NCBI GenBank assembly: GCA_002492415.1
Contig: DKYK01000081.1
Location: 58,465-89,196 of the forward strand
Source of the DNA: Christensenella sp. UBA7102
Lineage (GTDB): Bacteria > Bacillota > Clostridia > Christensenellales > UBA1750
Direction: 5' to 3'
Length of the DNA: 30,732 nucleotides
Shown here piece after piece: positions 23,749 through 30,732 of the stretch. The notes beneath the pieces were generated by a model. The model did no database searches and was not told the origin of the DNA. It was given only the letters and a program-made list of their open reading frames with translations. Made by a program: the position numbers and the translations under genes. How positions within the stretch are numbered: position 1 is the first letter of the stretch; each line of letters starts with the position of its first letter.

Positions 23749-24501
23749 ATGATGGAGCATTTTCTGGATACAGTGGAAACCATCGAACCAGGTCAGGGCT
23801 TTACGCACTTCGGGCCAGAGCATCTGGCATGGCTGGCGGCCTTTGTGCTCGCCGCGCTGGGCACGTGCGCGTTCTACCGGCATTTGGAGGGCGCCGGCCG
23901 CAGGCGCATGCGCTGGGCGATGGCCGCCCTTCTGTTGCTCAACGAAGCCTTTAAGACGGCTTGCCTGCTCATCGGCGGGCGATGGATTCCCAAATATCTG
24001 CCGTTACACATGTGCAGCTTGAATATCTTCCTCATCGCGCTGCACGCGGCGCACCCCTCGCGTCTGCTGGGCAATTATCTCTATGCCGTGGGCATCCCCA
24101 CTGCGGTCATTGCGCTGATCTTCCCCTCGTGGAGCGCGCTGCCTCAGACCAGCTTCATGAACCTGCACAGCTTCACTGTGCACATCGGCTTGGCGCTCTA
24201 TCCGCTGGCGCTGACGGCGGGCGGCGACATCCGGCCGCATCCTCGCTTTTTGCTGCCCTCGCTGGGGCTGGCGCTGGGCATGGCCATGCCCGTGTACTTC
24301 ATCGATCTGGCGCTGGGCGAAAACTTCATGTTCCTGATGAATGCGGAGACTGGCAACCCTCTGGGATGGTTTGGCGAGCACATGGGCAATCATCTGTGGG
24401 GCATCCCCATCCTGGGCGTGGTCATGCTCGCTCTGATGTACGCGCTGGCCTGGCCCGCGTGGAGAAAGGCGCGCCGCATGCCACATGGCAAGGCGATTTA
24501 G
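23749..24501 (+). CDS. YwaF/TIGR02206-family integral membrane protein
   Basis: 250 residues with about seven membrane helices and short loops. Family-like features are the helix segment YLPLHMCSLNIFLIAL, with the conserved LPLHMC, the FMNLHSFTVHIGLALYPL segment and the His-rich GEHMGNHLWGIPIL near the end. This is the TIGR02206/YwaF (TMEM164-like) family of unknown molecular function. The ATG at 23749 has GGAGG at 23737-23741, seven bases upstream; an earlier in-frame ATG at 23728 precedes that site. It looks like a single-gene unit and has no evident tie to the uronate genes. Confidence 0.82.
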   Translation: MMEHFLDTVETIEPGQGFTHFGPEHLAWLAAFVLAALGTCAFYRHLEGAGRRRMRWAMAALLLLNEAFKTACLLIGGRWIPKYLPLHMCSLNIFLIALHAAHPSRLLGNYLYAVGIPTAVIALIFPSWSALPQTSFMNLHSFTVHIGLALYPLALTAGGDIRPHPRFLLPSLGLALGMAMPVYFIDLALGENFMFLMNAETGNPLGWFGEHMGNHLWGIPILGVVMLALMYALAWPAWRKARRMPHGKAI

Positions 24502-24513
24502 ACGCTGACACGA

Positions 24514-24543
24514 CCGCGAATCCGTTGGGTTCGCGGCTTTTTT
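24514..24543 (+). terminator. Intrinsic terminator
   Basis: CCGCGAATCC (24514-24523) pairs with GGGTTCGCGG (24527-24536) with one G-U pair and a 3-base loop, followed by C and TTTTTT. Confidence 0.95.
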
Positions 24544-24577
24544 GCGCCGAAACCGCCTTTGCTTTGCAGATGGGCTA

Positions 24578-24586
24578 TGGTATAAT
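24578..24586 (+). promoter_or_regulatory. Extended -10 promoter of the Lhr-type helicase gene
   Basis: TGG directly before a perfect TATAAT (24581-24586) makes an extended -10; no good -35 is seen. The ATG at 24626 is 40 bases downstream. Confidence 0.7.
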
Positions 24587-24625
24587 GGGAACACACGAAG
24601 CAGTTTTGCACAGGAGGACGGCGCG

Positions 24626-27600
24626 ATGATGGAAGGGTTCAGCGAGCAGACGCGGACATGGTTCGCTGCGTGCATAGGGGAGCCGACGGCAGTGCAGCGC
24701 GAGGGCTGGCCGCACATCGCGGCGGGGGAGAACACGCTCATCAGCGCGCCAACGGGCACCGGCAAGACGCTGACGGCCTTTCTGGTGTTCATTGACCGGC
24801 TCAAGGAGCAGGCGCGCCGGGGCGAACTGCCGGAAGAGACGCAGGTGCTCTACGTCTCGCCGCTCAAAGCGCTGGGCAACGACATCCGCGCCAATCTCCA
24901 GCGCCCCAACGAGGGCATTGCGGGGCCGGTACTGCGCTGCGCCGTGCGCACGGGAGACACCACGCAGGCTGAACGCGAAAAAATGCTGAAGCATCCGCCG
25001 CATATTCTCATTACCACGCCAGAGTCGCTGTATCTGCTGCTCACCGCAGCGCGCAGCCGCGCCATGCTGCGCACTGTGCGCGCGGTGATTGTAGACGAGC
25101 TGCACGCGCTCATCGGCTCCAAGCGCGGGGCGCACCTGATGCTCTCCCTCGCCCGGTTGGACATGCTGTGCGGCCGGCGCGTTCAGCGCATCGGGCTGTC
25201 GGCGACCATTTCGCCGCTGACGCGCGCCGGAGAATTTCTGAGTTACCCATCCCCCTGCGCCATTGTCGCGCCGCGCATCCGCAAGGATTCCGACATTCTC
25301 GTCACCACGCCGCTGCCTGATCTTCGATCTGTGCAGGGCACCGTCTGGGTGGACCTGGCCCAGCGGGTGTACGAGCAGTGTCAGGGCGCGCGCACCGTCA
25401 TCGCCTTTGTGGGGGGCCGCCAGCAGGCCGAGCGGCTGGCTTACGGCGTCAACCAACTGGCGGGCGAGGGATTTGCGCGCACGCATCACGGCTGTGTCTC
25501 CAAGGAGCAGCGTCTGGAGGCCGAACAGCTGCTGCGCAGCGGACGGCTGCGCCTGCTGTGCGCCACCTCCTCCATGGAGCTGGGCATTGACGTGGGCGAG
25601 GTGGATCTGGTGCTGCAGGTAGGCTGCCCGCTGACGGTATCGAGCGCGCTGCAGCGCCTGGGCCGCGCGGGACACAAGCCGGGCGTCACCAGCATCATGC
25701 GCATCTATGGCAAGACCGCCGCCGACACCCTCTACTGCGGATTGACCGCATCCGCTGCAGCACAGGGCTGCATTGAACCTGCCTGCCCGCCGGAAGGCTG
25801 TCTGGACGTGCTCTCGCAGCATCTTACCTCCATGGCGGTGGCGGAGGATGGCTACGCCGTGGACGAGGCGCTGTCCATCGCGCGCAGCTGCTGGAGTTTC
25901 CGCAATGTCACGCGCGAGGAGATCTGCGACTGCCTGCGCATGCTCGCGGGCGATTGGGAGCACGAGCAGGACCGCCCCGTGCGCGCCCGCGTGCTCTACG
26001 ACCGCTTGGGTGGCCGCGTATTGGGCGACCGCTACACGCGCATGCTGGCCCTCAGCGCGGGCGGCACCATTCCCGACCGGGGCTGGTACGCGGCGGTGCT
26101 GCGCGACGGTACGCATCTGGGGGAACTTGAGGAGGAATTCGTGTTTGAAGCGCGCGTCGGGGACAAATTCCTGCTGGGCGCGTTCGCCTGGAAGATAGAG
26201 GAAATCGGCCGCGACCGCGTGGTGGTGGCGCCGACAACGCCCGAGGGCGCGCAGCCGCCCTTTTGGAAGGGCGACGGCGTAGGGCGCGCCTTTCCGGTTG
26301 CACTGGAATTTGGCAGAGAGCTGGCTGCGCTGGAGCGCAGCGCCCAGGCGCATCAGCTGGGCGAAGCGCTGCAAAAGCTGCACATGGACGAAAACGCGGC
26401 GAACAACGCCGCGCGGCACATCCGCAACCAGCTGCGCAGCACGGGCTGCCTGCCCACGCATGAACGCATCCTCTGCGAGCATTTTGTAGACGAAGTGGGC
26501 GAGCATCAGCTGATGGTGCACTCGGTGTTCGGCCGCAGGGTCAACTATGCGCTGGGGCTTCTCTGCCAGCAGCAGGCGCGGCAGCTGACCGGCCAGGACG
26601 TGCATCTGTTTGAGGATGACGACGGTTTTCTGCTCTGCCTGGTGGGCAAGACGCCGCTGCCCGAGGGACTGCTGCTGCGCCTGCGCCCTGACAGCGCCGC
26701 CCAGTGCGTGCGCACCCTGCTGCCCGCCACGCCGCTGTTCTCCATGACCTTTCGCTATGCCGCGGGGTGTGCGTTGATGATGGGCGCGCGCGGTAGCCGA
26801 CGTCAGCCGCTGTGGATACAGCGCATTCGAGGTGCGGAGCAATTCTCCGCCCTGGCGGATAAGGCGGATCACCCGCTGATGCGCGAAGCGATGCGCTGCT
26901 GTGTAGAGGATTATCTGGACCTTGCCGCTCTGCAGAAGGTATTAGGCGGCATTCAAGATGGCAGCATCGAGGTACGCGAGCTGCACCTGGACAGGCCTTC
27001 GCCCATGGCGCTGCCCATGCGCCGCGCCGCCGAGGCCAAGCTGATGTACGAATACGACAACATCCCCTCCTCTGCGGTGCGCGCGGTGCAGCGGGCATTG
27101 GAAGCGCAGCAGGAGCCGGGAATCCAGCCCAGCGCGGACGAGTTGACCGCGCAGACCCGCCGCACGCGGCTGCCTGAAGATGCGGAGCAGCTGCACGCGC
27201 TGCTGATGCGCGAAGGGGATTTGGCTGCGGGCGACCTGGATGTGCCGGTGACGTGGCTGACCGCATTGGCCGATAAGGGCAGGGCGCTGTATATCGAGCC
27301 GGGGCTGTGGATCGCCGCGGAGATGGCGGAGCAATACGAGGCCGCGCTGGGACGCCGTGAATCTGGAGCGCTGCAGGCCGTCGCGCGCCGACTGCTGCGC
27401 TGCCGCGGCGGTCAGAGCGCGGAAAGCCTGTCCCAGCGCTATCTGCTGACCGAGGAGGAAACGCAGGATGTGCTGGACGCGCTGGTGCGGCAAGGACACG
27501 CGGTGGAGAGCGACGGCATCGTCTACCATGAACAGCTGTGGCGCAGGGCCCAGCGCGAGACGCTGCGCGCAAGGCGCAATGCCGTGGTCACGCGCGGACC

Positions 27601-28714
27601 GGAACGCTTCGCGCAGCTGCTGGCGGACGGCATGCGGCCCAGCGGCGCACCGGCGGAGCAGGCGCAGGCCGCGCTGGCCGCGCTGTGCGGCCAGGCCTAT
27701 CCACTCAAGACATGGGAAAACCTGCTACTTCCCGCGCGGGTGAGCGGGTATCAACCCAAGCTACTGGACGACCTGCTTGCCCGCGGCGTGTTTTGCTGGA
27801 CGCTGGGCGAGGATGGGCTTCGCTTCCTCCGTGTGGAGGACATCGACTGGGATGCTCCCGCACCTGATGCACAGGATCTGGACGATGACGAGCGCACGCT
27901 GCTGGCCGCGTTGGCCCGCAGAGGCGCCAGCTTTGCCGGCGCATTGGGCGGCCTGCTGCCCGGAAAATCCCCATTGGATGTGCTGCTGCGCCTTGCGCAC
28001 CGGGGGCTTGTGCGCTGCGACAGCCTGACGCCGCTGCGCGTTGAGGAGGATGTGCTGCTTGTCGGCCGCGCGGAAGGCAAGCGGTTGGCCCGAGCCAGAG
28101 CCAGCGCGCTGTCCGCAGGGCGCTGGGAGCTGGCGCGCCCCGCAAGGCAATTCGCGGGCGAAGAGGCGCTGGAGCGCGCCTTTGACGCCTGCCCGCTGCT
28201 CTGCCGCGATACCGTCACGGGCATTCCCTGGGCGCAGGCAGTGGACCTGCTGCGCGTGTGGGAGTACACGGGCCGTGCGCGGCGCGGCTACTTTGTGCGC
28301 GGTTTGTCCGGCATGCAGTTCGTGCGCGCAGGCGATTATGACCGTGTGCGCCGCCTGCTGGACGAATCGGAGCAGCCCGCGCTCTGGCTACCCGCCCAAG
28401 ACCCTGCGCAGCCCTACGGCAGGCTGCTGGAACACGAAGCAGGCCGTGCCTTTACTCGGTCGGCGGGCACGGCGGTGTGTCTGATCGGCGGGCGCGTGGC
28501 GGCCGTGCTGGAAAAGTCCGGCGACGCGCTGCGCATCTTTGACCGAGAGACGGCGCCGCAGGCGCTGTCCGCGCTGGCGCGGGAGTTCCACGGCGGCCGC
28601 ATCCTGTCCTGGCGCGACAGGTTATCCATCAAAACCTGCCCAGACTGGGCCGCGCCGCAGTTGGAGCGAGCAGGCTTTGCGCGCGTGATGCTGGATTATG
28701 TGCTCTATCGCTAA
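24626..28714 (+). CDS. lhr: Lhr-type superfamily 2 ATP-dependent helicase
   Basis: 1362 residues. The helicase core has the Q-motif PTAVQREGWP (20-29), Walker A APTGTGKT (41-48), DELHAL (about 156-161), GLSATIS (about 190) and motif VI QRLGRAGH (about 342-349). The long remainder includes a winged-helix-like region and the large C-terminal extension typical of bacterial Lhr. Lhr proteins are DNA-damage-associated, 3'-to-5' translocating helicases; their cellular role is not well fixed. The start at 24626 has AGGAGGA (24612-24618) at good spacing. It is a single-gene unit between a terminator and the next promoter. High GC and long open shadow frames on the other strand are composition effects. 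Confidence 0.93.
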   Translation: MMEGFSEQTRTWFAACIGEPTAVQREGWPHIAAGENTLISAPTGTGKTLTAFLVFIDRLKEQARRGELPEETQVLYVSPLKALGNDIRANLQRPNEGIAGPVLRCAVRTGDTTQAEREKMLKHPPHILITTPESLYLLLTAARSRAMLRTVRAVIVDELHALIGSKRGAHLMLSLARLDMLCGRRVQRIGLSATISPLTRAGEFLSYPSPCAIVAPRIRKDSDILVTTPLPDLRSVQGTVWVDLAQRVYEQCQGARTVIAFVGGRQQAERLAYGVNQLAGEGFARTHHGCVSKEQRLEAEQLLRSGRLRLLCATSSMELGIDVGEVDLVLQVGCPLTVSSALQRLGRAGHKPGVTSIMRIYGKTAADTLYCGLTASAAAQGCIEPACPPEGCLDVLSQHLTSMAVAEDGYAVDEALSIARSCWSFRNVTREEICDCLRMLAGDWEHEQDRPVRARVLYDRLGGRVLGDRYTRMLALSAGGTIPDRGWYAAVLRDGTHLGELEEEFVFEARVGDKFLLGAFAWKIEEIGRDRVVVAPTTPEGAQPPFWKGDGVGRAFPVALEFGRELAALERSAQAHQLGEALQKLHMDENAANNAARHIRNQLRSTGCLPTHERILCEHFVDEVGEHQLMVHSVFGRRVNYALGLLCQQQARQLTGQDVHLFEDDDGFLLCLVGKTPLPEGLLLRLRPDSAAQCVRTLLPATPLFSMTFRYAAGCALMMGARGSRRQPLWIQRIRGAEQFSALADKADHPLMREAMRCCVEDYLDLAALQKVLGGIQDGSIEVRELHLDRPSPMALPMRRAAEAKLMYEYDNIPSSAVRAVQRALEAQQEPGIQPSADELTAQTRRTRLPEDAEQLHALLMREGDLAAGDLDVPVTWLTALADKGRALYIEPGLWIAAEMAEQYEAALGRRESGALQAVARRLLRCRGGQSAESLSQRYLLTEEETQDVLDALVRQGHAVESDGIVYHEQLWRRAQRETLRARRNAVVTRGPERFAQLLADGMRPSGAPAEQAQAALAALCGQAYPLKTWENLLLPARVSGYQPKLLDDLLARGVFCWTLGEDGLRFLRVEDIDWDAPAPDAQDLDDDERTLLAALARRGASFAGALGGLLPGKSPLDVLLRLAHRGLVRCDSLTPLRVEEDVLLVGRAEGKRLARARASALSAGRWELARPARQFAGEEALERAFDACPLLCRDTVTGIPWAQAVDLLRVWEYTGRARRGYFVRGLSGMQFVRAGDYDRVRRLLDESEQPALWLPAQDPAQPYGRLLEHEAGRAFTRSAGTAVCLIGGRVAAVLEKSGDALRIFDRETAPQALSALAREFHGGRILSWRDRLSIKTCPDWAAPQLERAGFARVMLDYVLYR

Positions 28715-28743
28715 ATTGCATTCCAATTTACGGTACAAAGCGA

Positions 28744-28771
28744 TTGCGCTTTGCATAAATTGTGTTATAAT
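28744..28771 (+). promoter_or_regulatory. Promoter of the YitT-family gene
   Basis: TTGCGC (28744-28749, 4 of 6), 16 bases and a perfect TATAAT (28766-28771) preceded by TGT, an extended -10. It lies about 50 bases before the ATG. Confidence 0.75.
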
Positions 28772-28819
28772 GATGTGCGGTTGACAGAACATCCTGCAAA
28801 AAAAGGTGGGTATTTTGCG

Positions 28820-29668
28820 ATGACGAAGCGCATCCGGGACTTTTTCCTGCTCACGGCAGGCACGCTGATGGTCGTCGTCGGCGTTTATTTCTTCAAATTC
28901 CCCAACAACTTCTCCACGGGCGGCGTCAGCGGCATTTCGGTGATCCTGAGCGCGCTGCTGCCCGGCGTCTCCACGGGACAGCTGGTGTTGGGGATCAATC
29001 TGGCGCTGCTGCTCGTGGGCTTTCTGGTGTTTGGCCGCAATTTCGGCGTCCGGACGGTATACTGTTCGCTGCTGATGTCGCTGTCCATCTATATCCTTGA
29101 GCGCTTTGTTCCGCTGTACGCGCCGCTGACCAGCCAGCCCATGCTGGACCTGGTCTTTTCCGTGATATTTCCGGCGGTAGGCAGCGCGATCCTCTTCAAC
29201 TGCCAGGGGAGTACCGGCGGCACCGACATCGTGGCGATGATCTTCAAAAAATACACAAGCGTCGATATCGGCAAGGCGCTGTTTTGCACGGACTTTCTCA
29301 TTGCGACGGCGGCAGGCGTGGTGTTCGGCATGGAAACGGGGCTGTTCTCGCTGCTGGGCTTGCTGGCCAAGGCGCTGGTGGTGGACAGCGTGATTGAAAA
29401 CATCCATCTGTCCAAGTATTTCACCATCGTCACCCACAAGCCCGACGAGGTGCTCGCATTCGTCAAGGGAACGCTCAACCGCTCCGCGACCATACTGACC
29501 GGCGAGGGCGCGTTTTCCCACGAGGGACGCAAGGTGATCCTGACCGTGATGGGCCGCGCGCAGGCCGTCAAGCTGCGCCTGTACATCCGCAGCATCGACC
29601 CGCACGCCTTCATCGTCATCTCCAATACCAGTGAAATCATCGGCAAAGGCTTCCGTGAAACACTGTAA
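28820..29668 (+). CDS. YitT-family membrane protein (DUF161 + DUF2179)
   Basis: 282 residues. The N-terminal membrane part (about 1-190) has five to six helices with the family segments FPNNFSTGGVSGISVIL and CQGSTGGTDIVAMIFKKYT. The C-terminal soluble DUF2179 domain (about 200-282) contains VTHKPDEVLAFVKGTLNRSAT, GRKVILTVMGR and DPHAFIVISNTSEIIGKGF. The family is widespread in Firmicutes and its function is unknown; transport has been suggested. The ATG at 28820 has AAGGTGG (28803-28809). It has its own promoter. Confidence 0.93.
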   Translation: MTKRIRDFFLLTAGTLMVVVGVYFFKFPNNFSTGGVSGISVILSALLPGVSTGQLVLGINLALLLVGFLVFGRNFGVRTVYCSLLMSLSIYILERFVPLYAPLTSQPMLDLVFSVIFPAVGSAILFNCQGSTGGTDIVAMIFKKYTSVDIGKALFCTDFLIATAAGVVFGMETGLFSLLGLLAKALVVDSVIENIHLSKYFTIVTHKPDEVLAFVKGTLNRSATILTGEGAFSHEGRKVILTVMGRAQAVKLRLYIRSIDPHAFIVISNTSEIIGKGFRETL

Positions 29669-29717
29669 CCGCACCATATGGATTATTGCTTGAGGGCGCC
29701 CTCCGCACAGCACGGGA

Positions 29718-30224
29718 GAGTCCGGCCTGCAGAGTGATCGGCTCACCCGGCGCCTGGGAAATGGAAAGGTCGCGGCCTTCAGCGTTGCCATGACGGCGAT
29801 CATCAAGCCCGGATTTTCCGCCCCATTCTTTCTGGCTGCTTTTCATCTGAACGATTCCGTACGGACTTGGCGCGGGCAGCGTCGATGCGGCGCTGAATCA
29901 TTACGTTGCGCTGCACTATGGAAGCTCTGACTGTGATTCTTTTTTCCAGCTTGCCGCTTTGGAAGAAAAGAGACGATGGCAAGCTCGCCGGGGATAAGGA
30001 AAGCGGTTAACTTCATCAGCGTCACGATGGGACGAGCCGTCGGCGGCTTTATCACGATGAAAATCAGCGATATCCGAATGATTCGGATGGGCCGGATCTT
30101 GATCGCGGCGGGAATCCCCGCGTTGCTGCCCTTTTTCTTGGCGCTTGTGCTGGCTTTCATGACCGTCATGCACGAATCGCTCGCACGAAAAGCGCCGATT
30201 GAATCATCAGGAAGAGGTGAATGA
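29718..30224 (+). pseudogene. Decayed MFS transporter (fucose-permease-like)
   Basis: Three pieces of one major facilitator protein can be read in order. Piece one (29724-29850, one frame) gives GLQSDRLTRRLGNGKVAAF and VAMTAIIKPGFSAPFFLAAF, matching the TM2-TM3 loop and TM4 approach. After a +1 frame change near 29850, piece two reads IPYGLGAGSVDAALNHYVAL, a hallmark of this subfamily, then jumps to a central-loop-like QLAALEEKRRW and a stop near 29970. Piece three (about 30009-30224) reads VTMGRAVGGFITMKISD and then a C-terminal-like LLPFFLALVLAFMTVMHESL. The start, TM5-TM7 and TM10-TM11 are missing. Full-length relatives have about 400 residues. No promoter or start codon survives. Confidence 0.8.
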
Positions 30225-30225
30225 C

Positions 30226-30606
30226 GTGAAAATCGAACACGTTGCACTCTATGTCAAAAACCTGGAAAAAAGCGCCGCCTTCTTTGAAAGGTATTTCAAA
30301 GGGAAACGGAATGGGCTTTACCGCAATCCCAGAACTGGCTTTTCCTCCTACTTTCTGTCCTTTGAAGATTCGGCGCGGCTCGAGCTGATGTCCCTCCCGG
30401 AAGTGTCCAACGAAAGCCGTCCCCTGCAATACGGATATGCCCATATCGCCTTTGGGGTCGGATCAAAGAGCGCGGTGGATCAATTGACCGCGCAGTTGGA
30501 AGCGGACGGATTCAGAGTAAAAAGCCATCCTCGGATCACCGGGGACGGTTATTATGAGAGCTGCGTATATGATGTGGACAGTAATAGCATCGAGATTACG
30601 GAATAG
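30226..30606 (+). CDS. VOC-superfamily (glyoxalase-like) protein
   Basis: 126 residues, one vicinal-oxygen-chelate domain. Two beta-alpha-beta-beta-beta modules are visible, with the four likely metal ligands in place: H5 (KIEHVALYV), E53 (ARLELMS), H73 (YAHIAFGV) and E123 (SIEITE). The full ligand set suggests an active lyase, isomerase or fosfomycin/toxin-modifying type enzyme, but no substrate can be named. The start is probably GTG at 30226, with AGAGGTGA at 30213-30220; the start overlaps nothing but follows the MFS remnant's stop by one base. The spacing suggests it was once the second gene of a two-gene unit. Confidence 0.85.
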   Translation: MKIEHVALYVKNLEKSAAFFERYFKGKRNGLYRNPRTGFSSYFLSFEDSARLELMSLPEVSNESRPLQYGYAHIAFGVGSKSAVDQLTAQLEADGFRVKSHPRITGDGYYESCVYDVDSNSIEITE

Positions 30607-30639
30607 AAAAAGAGATTGAGCAAGAAATACAATATACCC

Positions 30640-30668
30640 TTTACAAACGCAGAAAGAGGTGGTAAGAT
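30640..30668 (+). promoter_or_regulatory. Promoter of the gene at the right edge
   Basis: TTTACA (30640-30645), 17 bases and TAAGAT (30663-30668, 4 of 6), in an AT-rich gap, about 55 bases before the last ATG. Confidence 0.6.
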
Positions 30669-30722
30669 AGAAGAGTAAGTTAACACAATTATAACAACGG
30701 AATAAAAAGGGAGGGAACCCGG

Positions 30723-30732
30723 ATGAAAGGAC
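30723..30732 (+). CDS. Start of an unidentified gene, cut by window edge
   Basis: ATGAAAGGAC follows a strong GGGAGGGAA ribosome-binding site with suitable spacing and a promoter. Only three codons (Met-Lys-Gly) are visible, so nothing can be said of function. Confidence 0.6.

Noticed and set aside
29692..29703. Perfect palindrome GAGGGCGCCCTC after the YitT gene as a terminator
   Set aside because: It has no loop of useful size and no U-run.
29711..29765. GGGAGAG followed by GGCGCC, like a glycine riboswitch fragment
   Set aside because: The rest of the aptamer is missing and the bases read as SDRLTRRLGNGK of the MFS remnant.

Overview
The window looks like the chromosome of an anaerobic, GC-rich Firmicute, probably an uncultured gut-type member of the Clostridia. 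This is inferred from strong GGAGG ribosome-binding sites, a Rex redox repressor, an AgrC/LytTR-type two-component system, a CD1871A-family small CXXC protein, a YitT protein, a flavodiiron protein for O2/NO reduction, uronic acid catabolism and a sortase-anchored surface protein. The species cannot be told from the sequence. No rRNA, tRNA, CRISPR array, insertion sequence or prophage was seen.

Left part (1-4.5 kb). A minus-strand operon runs rex, then an LDH-family dehydrogenase with the malate-type arginine in its specificity loop, then fumC, which is cut by the window edge. Together these make a redox-controlled oxaloacetate-malate-fumarate branch. Upstream lie a rex promoter and a palindrome close to the clostridial Rex operator. 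Next come a YdcZ-type small transporter, a bidirectional terminator, and a minus-strand pair: a CD1871A-like 50-residue protein and a NapH-like membrane polyferredoxin.

Middle (4.5-16.3 kb). A divergent promoter pair shares a perfect inverted repeat. To the right it drives a tight four-gene operon: a zinc-ribbon protein with an NADase-type glycan-binding domain, a membrane-anchored M15 peptidase, a GH2 beta-mannosidase-like enzyme and a ROK sugar kinase. A minus-strand block follows: a repeat-rich lipoprotein, a GHKL histidine kinase and a LytTR response regulator. The regulator is divergent from a 1113-residue sortase-anchored (NPQTG) protein with GLUG-like repeats and six Cys-rich repeats. 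An 11-bp direct repeat with a 20-bp period lies between them and is a candidate LytTR binding site.

Right part (16.3-30.7 kb). A four-domain flavodiiron protein (beta-lactamase-like, flavodoxin, flavin reductase, rubredoxin) is followed by a galacturonate catabolic locus. There lacI-uxaC (minus) and uxaB-uxaA (plus) diverge from a shared -35 region with a perfect cre/LacI-type operator. Then come a YwaF-like membrane protein, an Lhr-type helicase, a YitT protein, a decayed MFS transporter recognisable only as fragments, a small VOC-fold protein, and the first codons of another gene.
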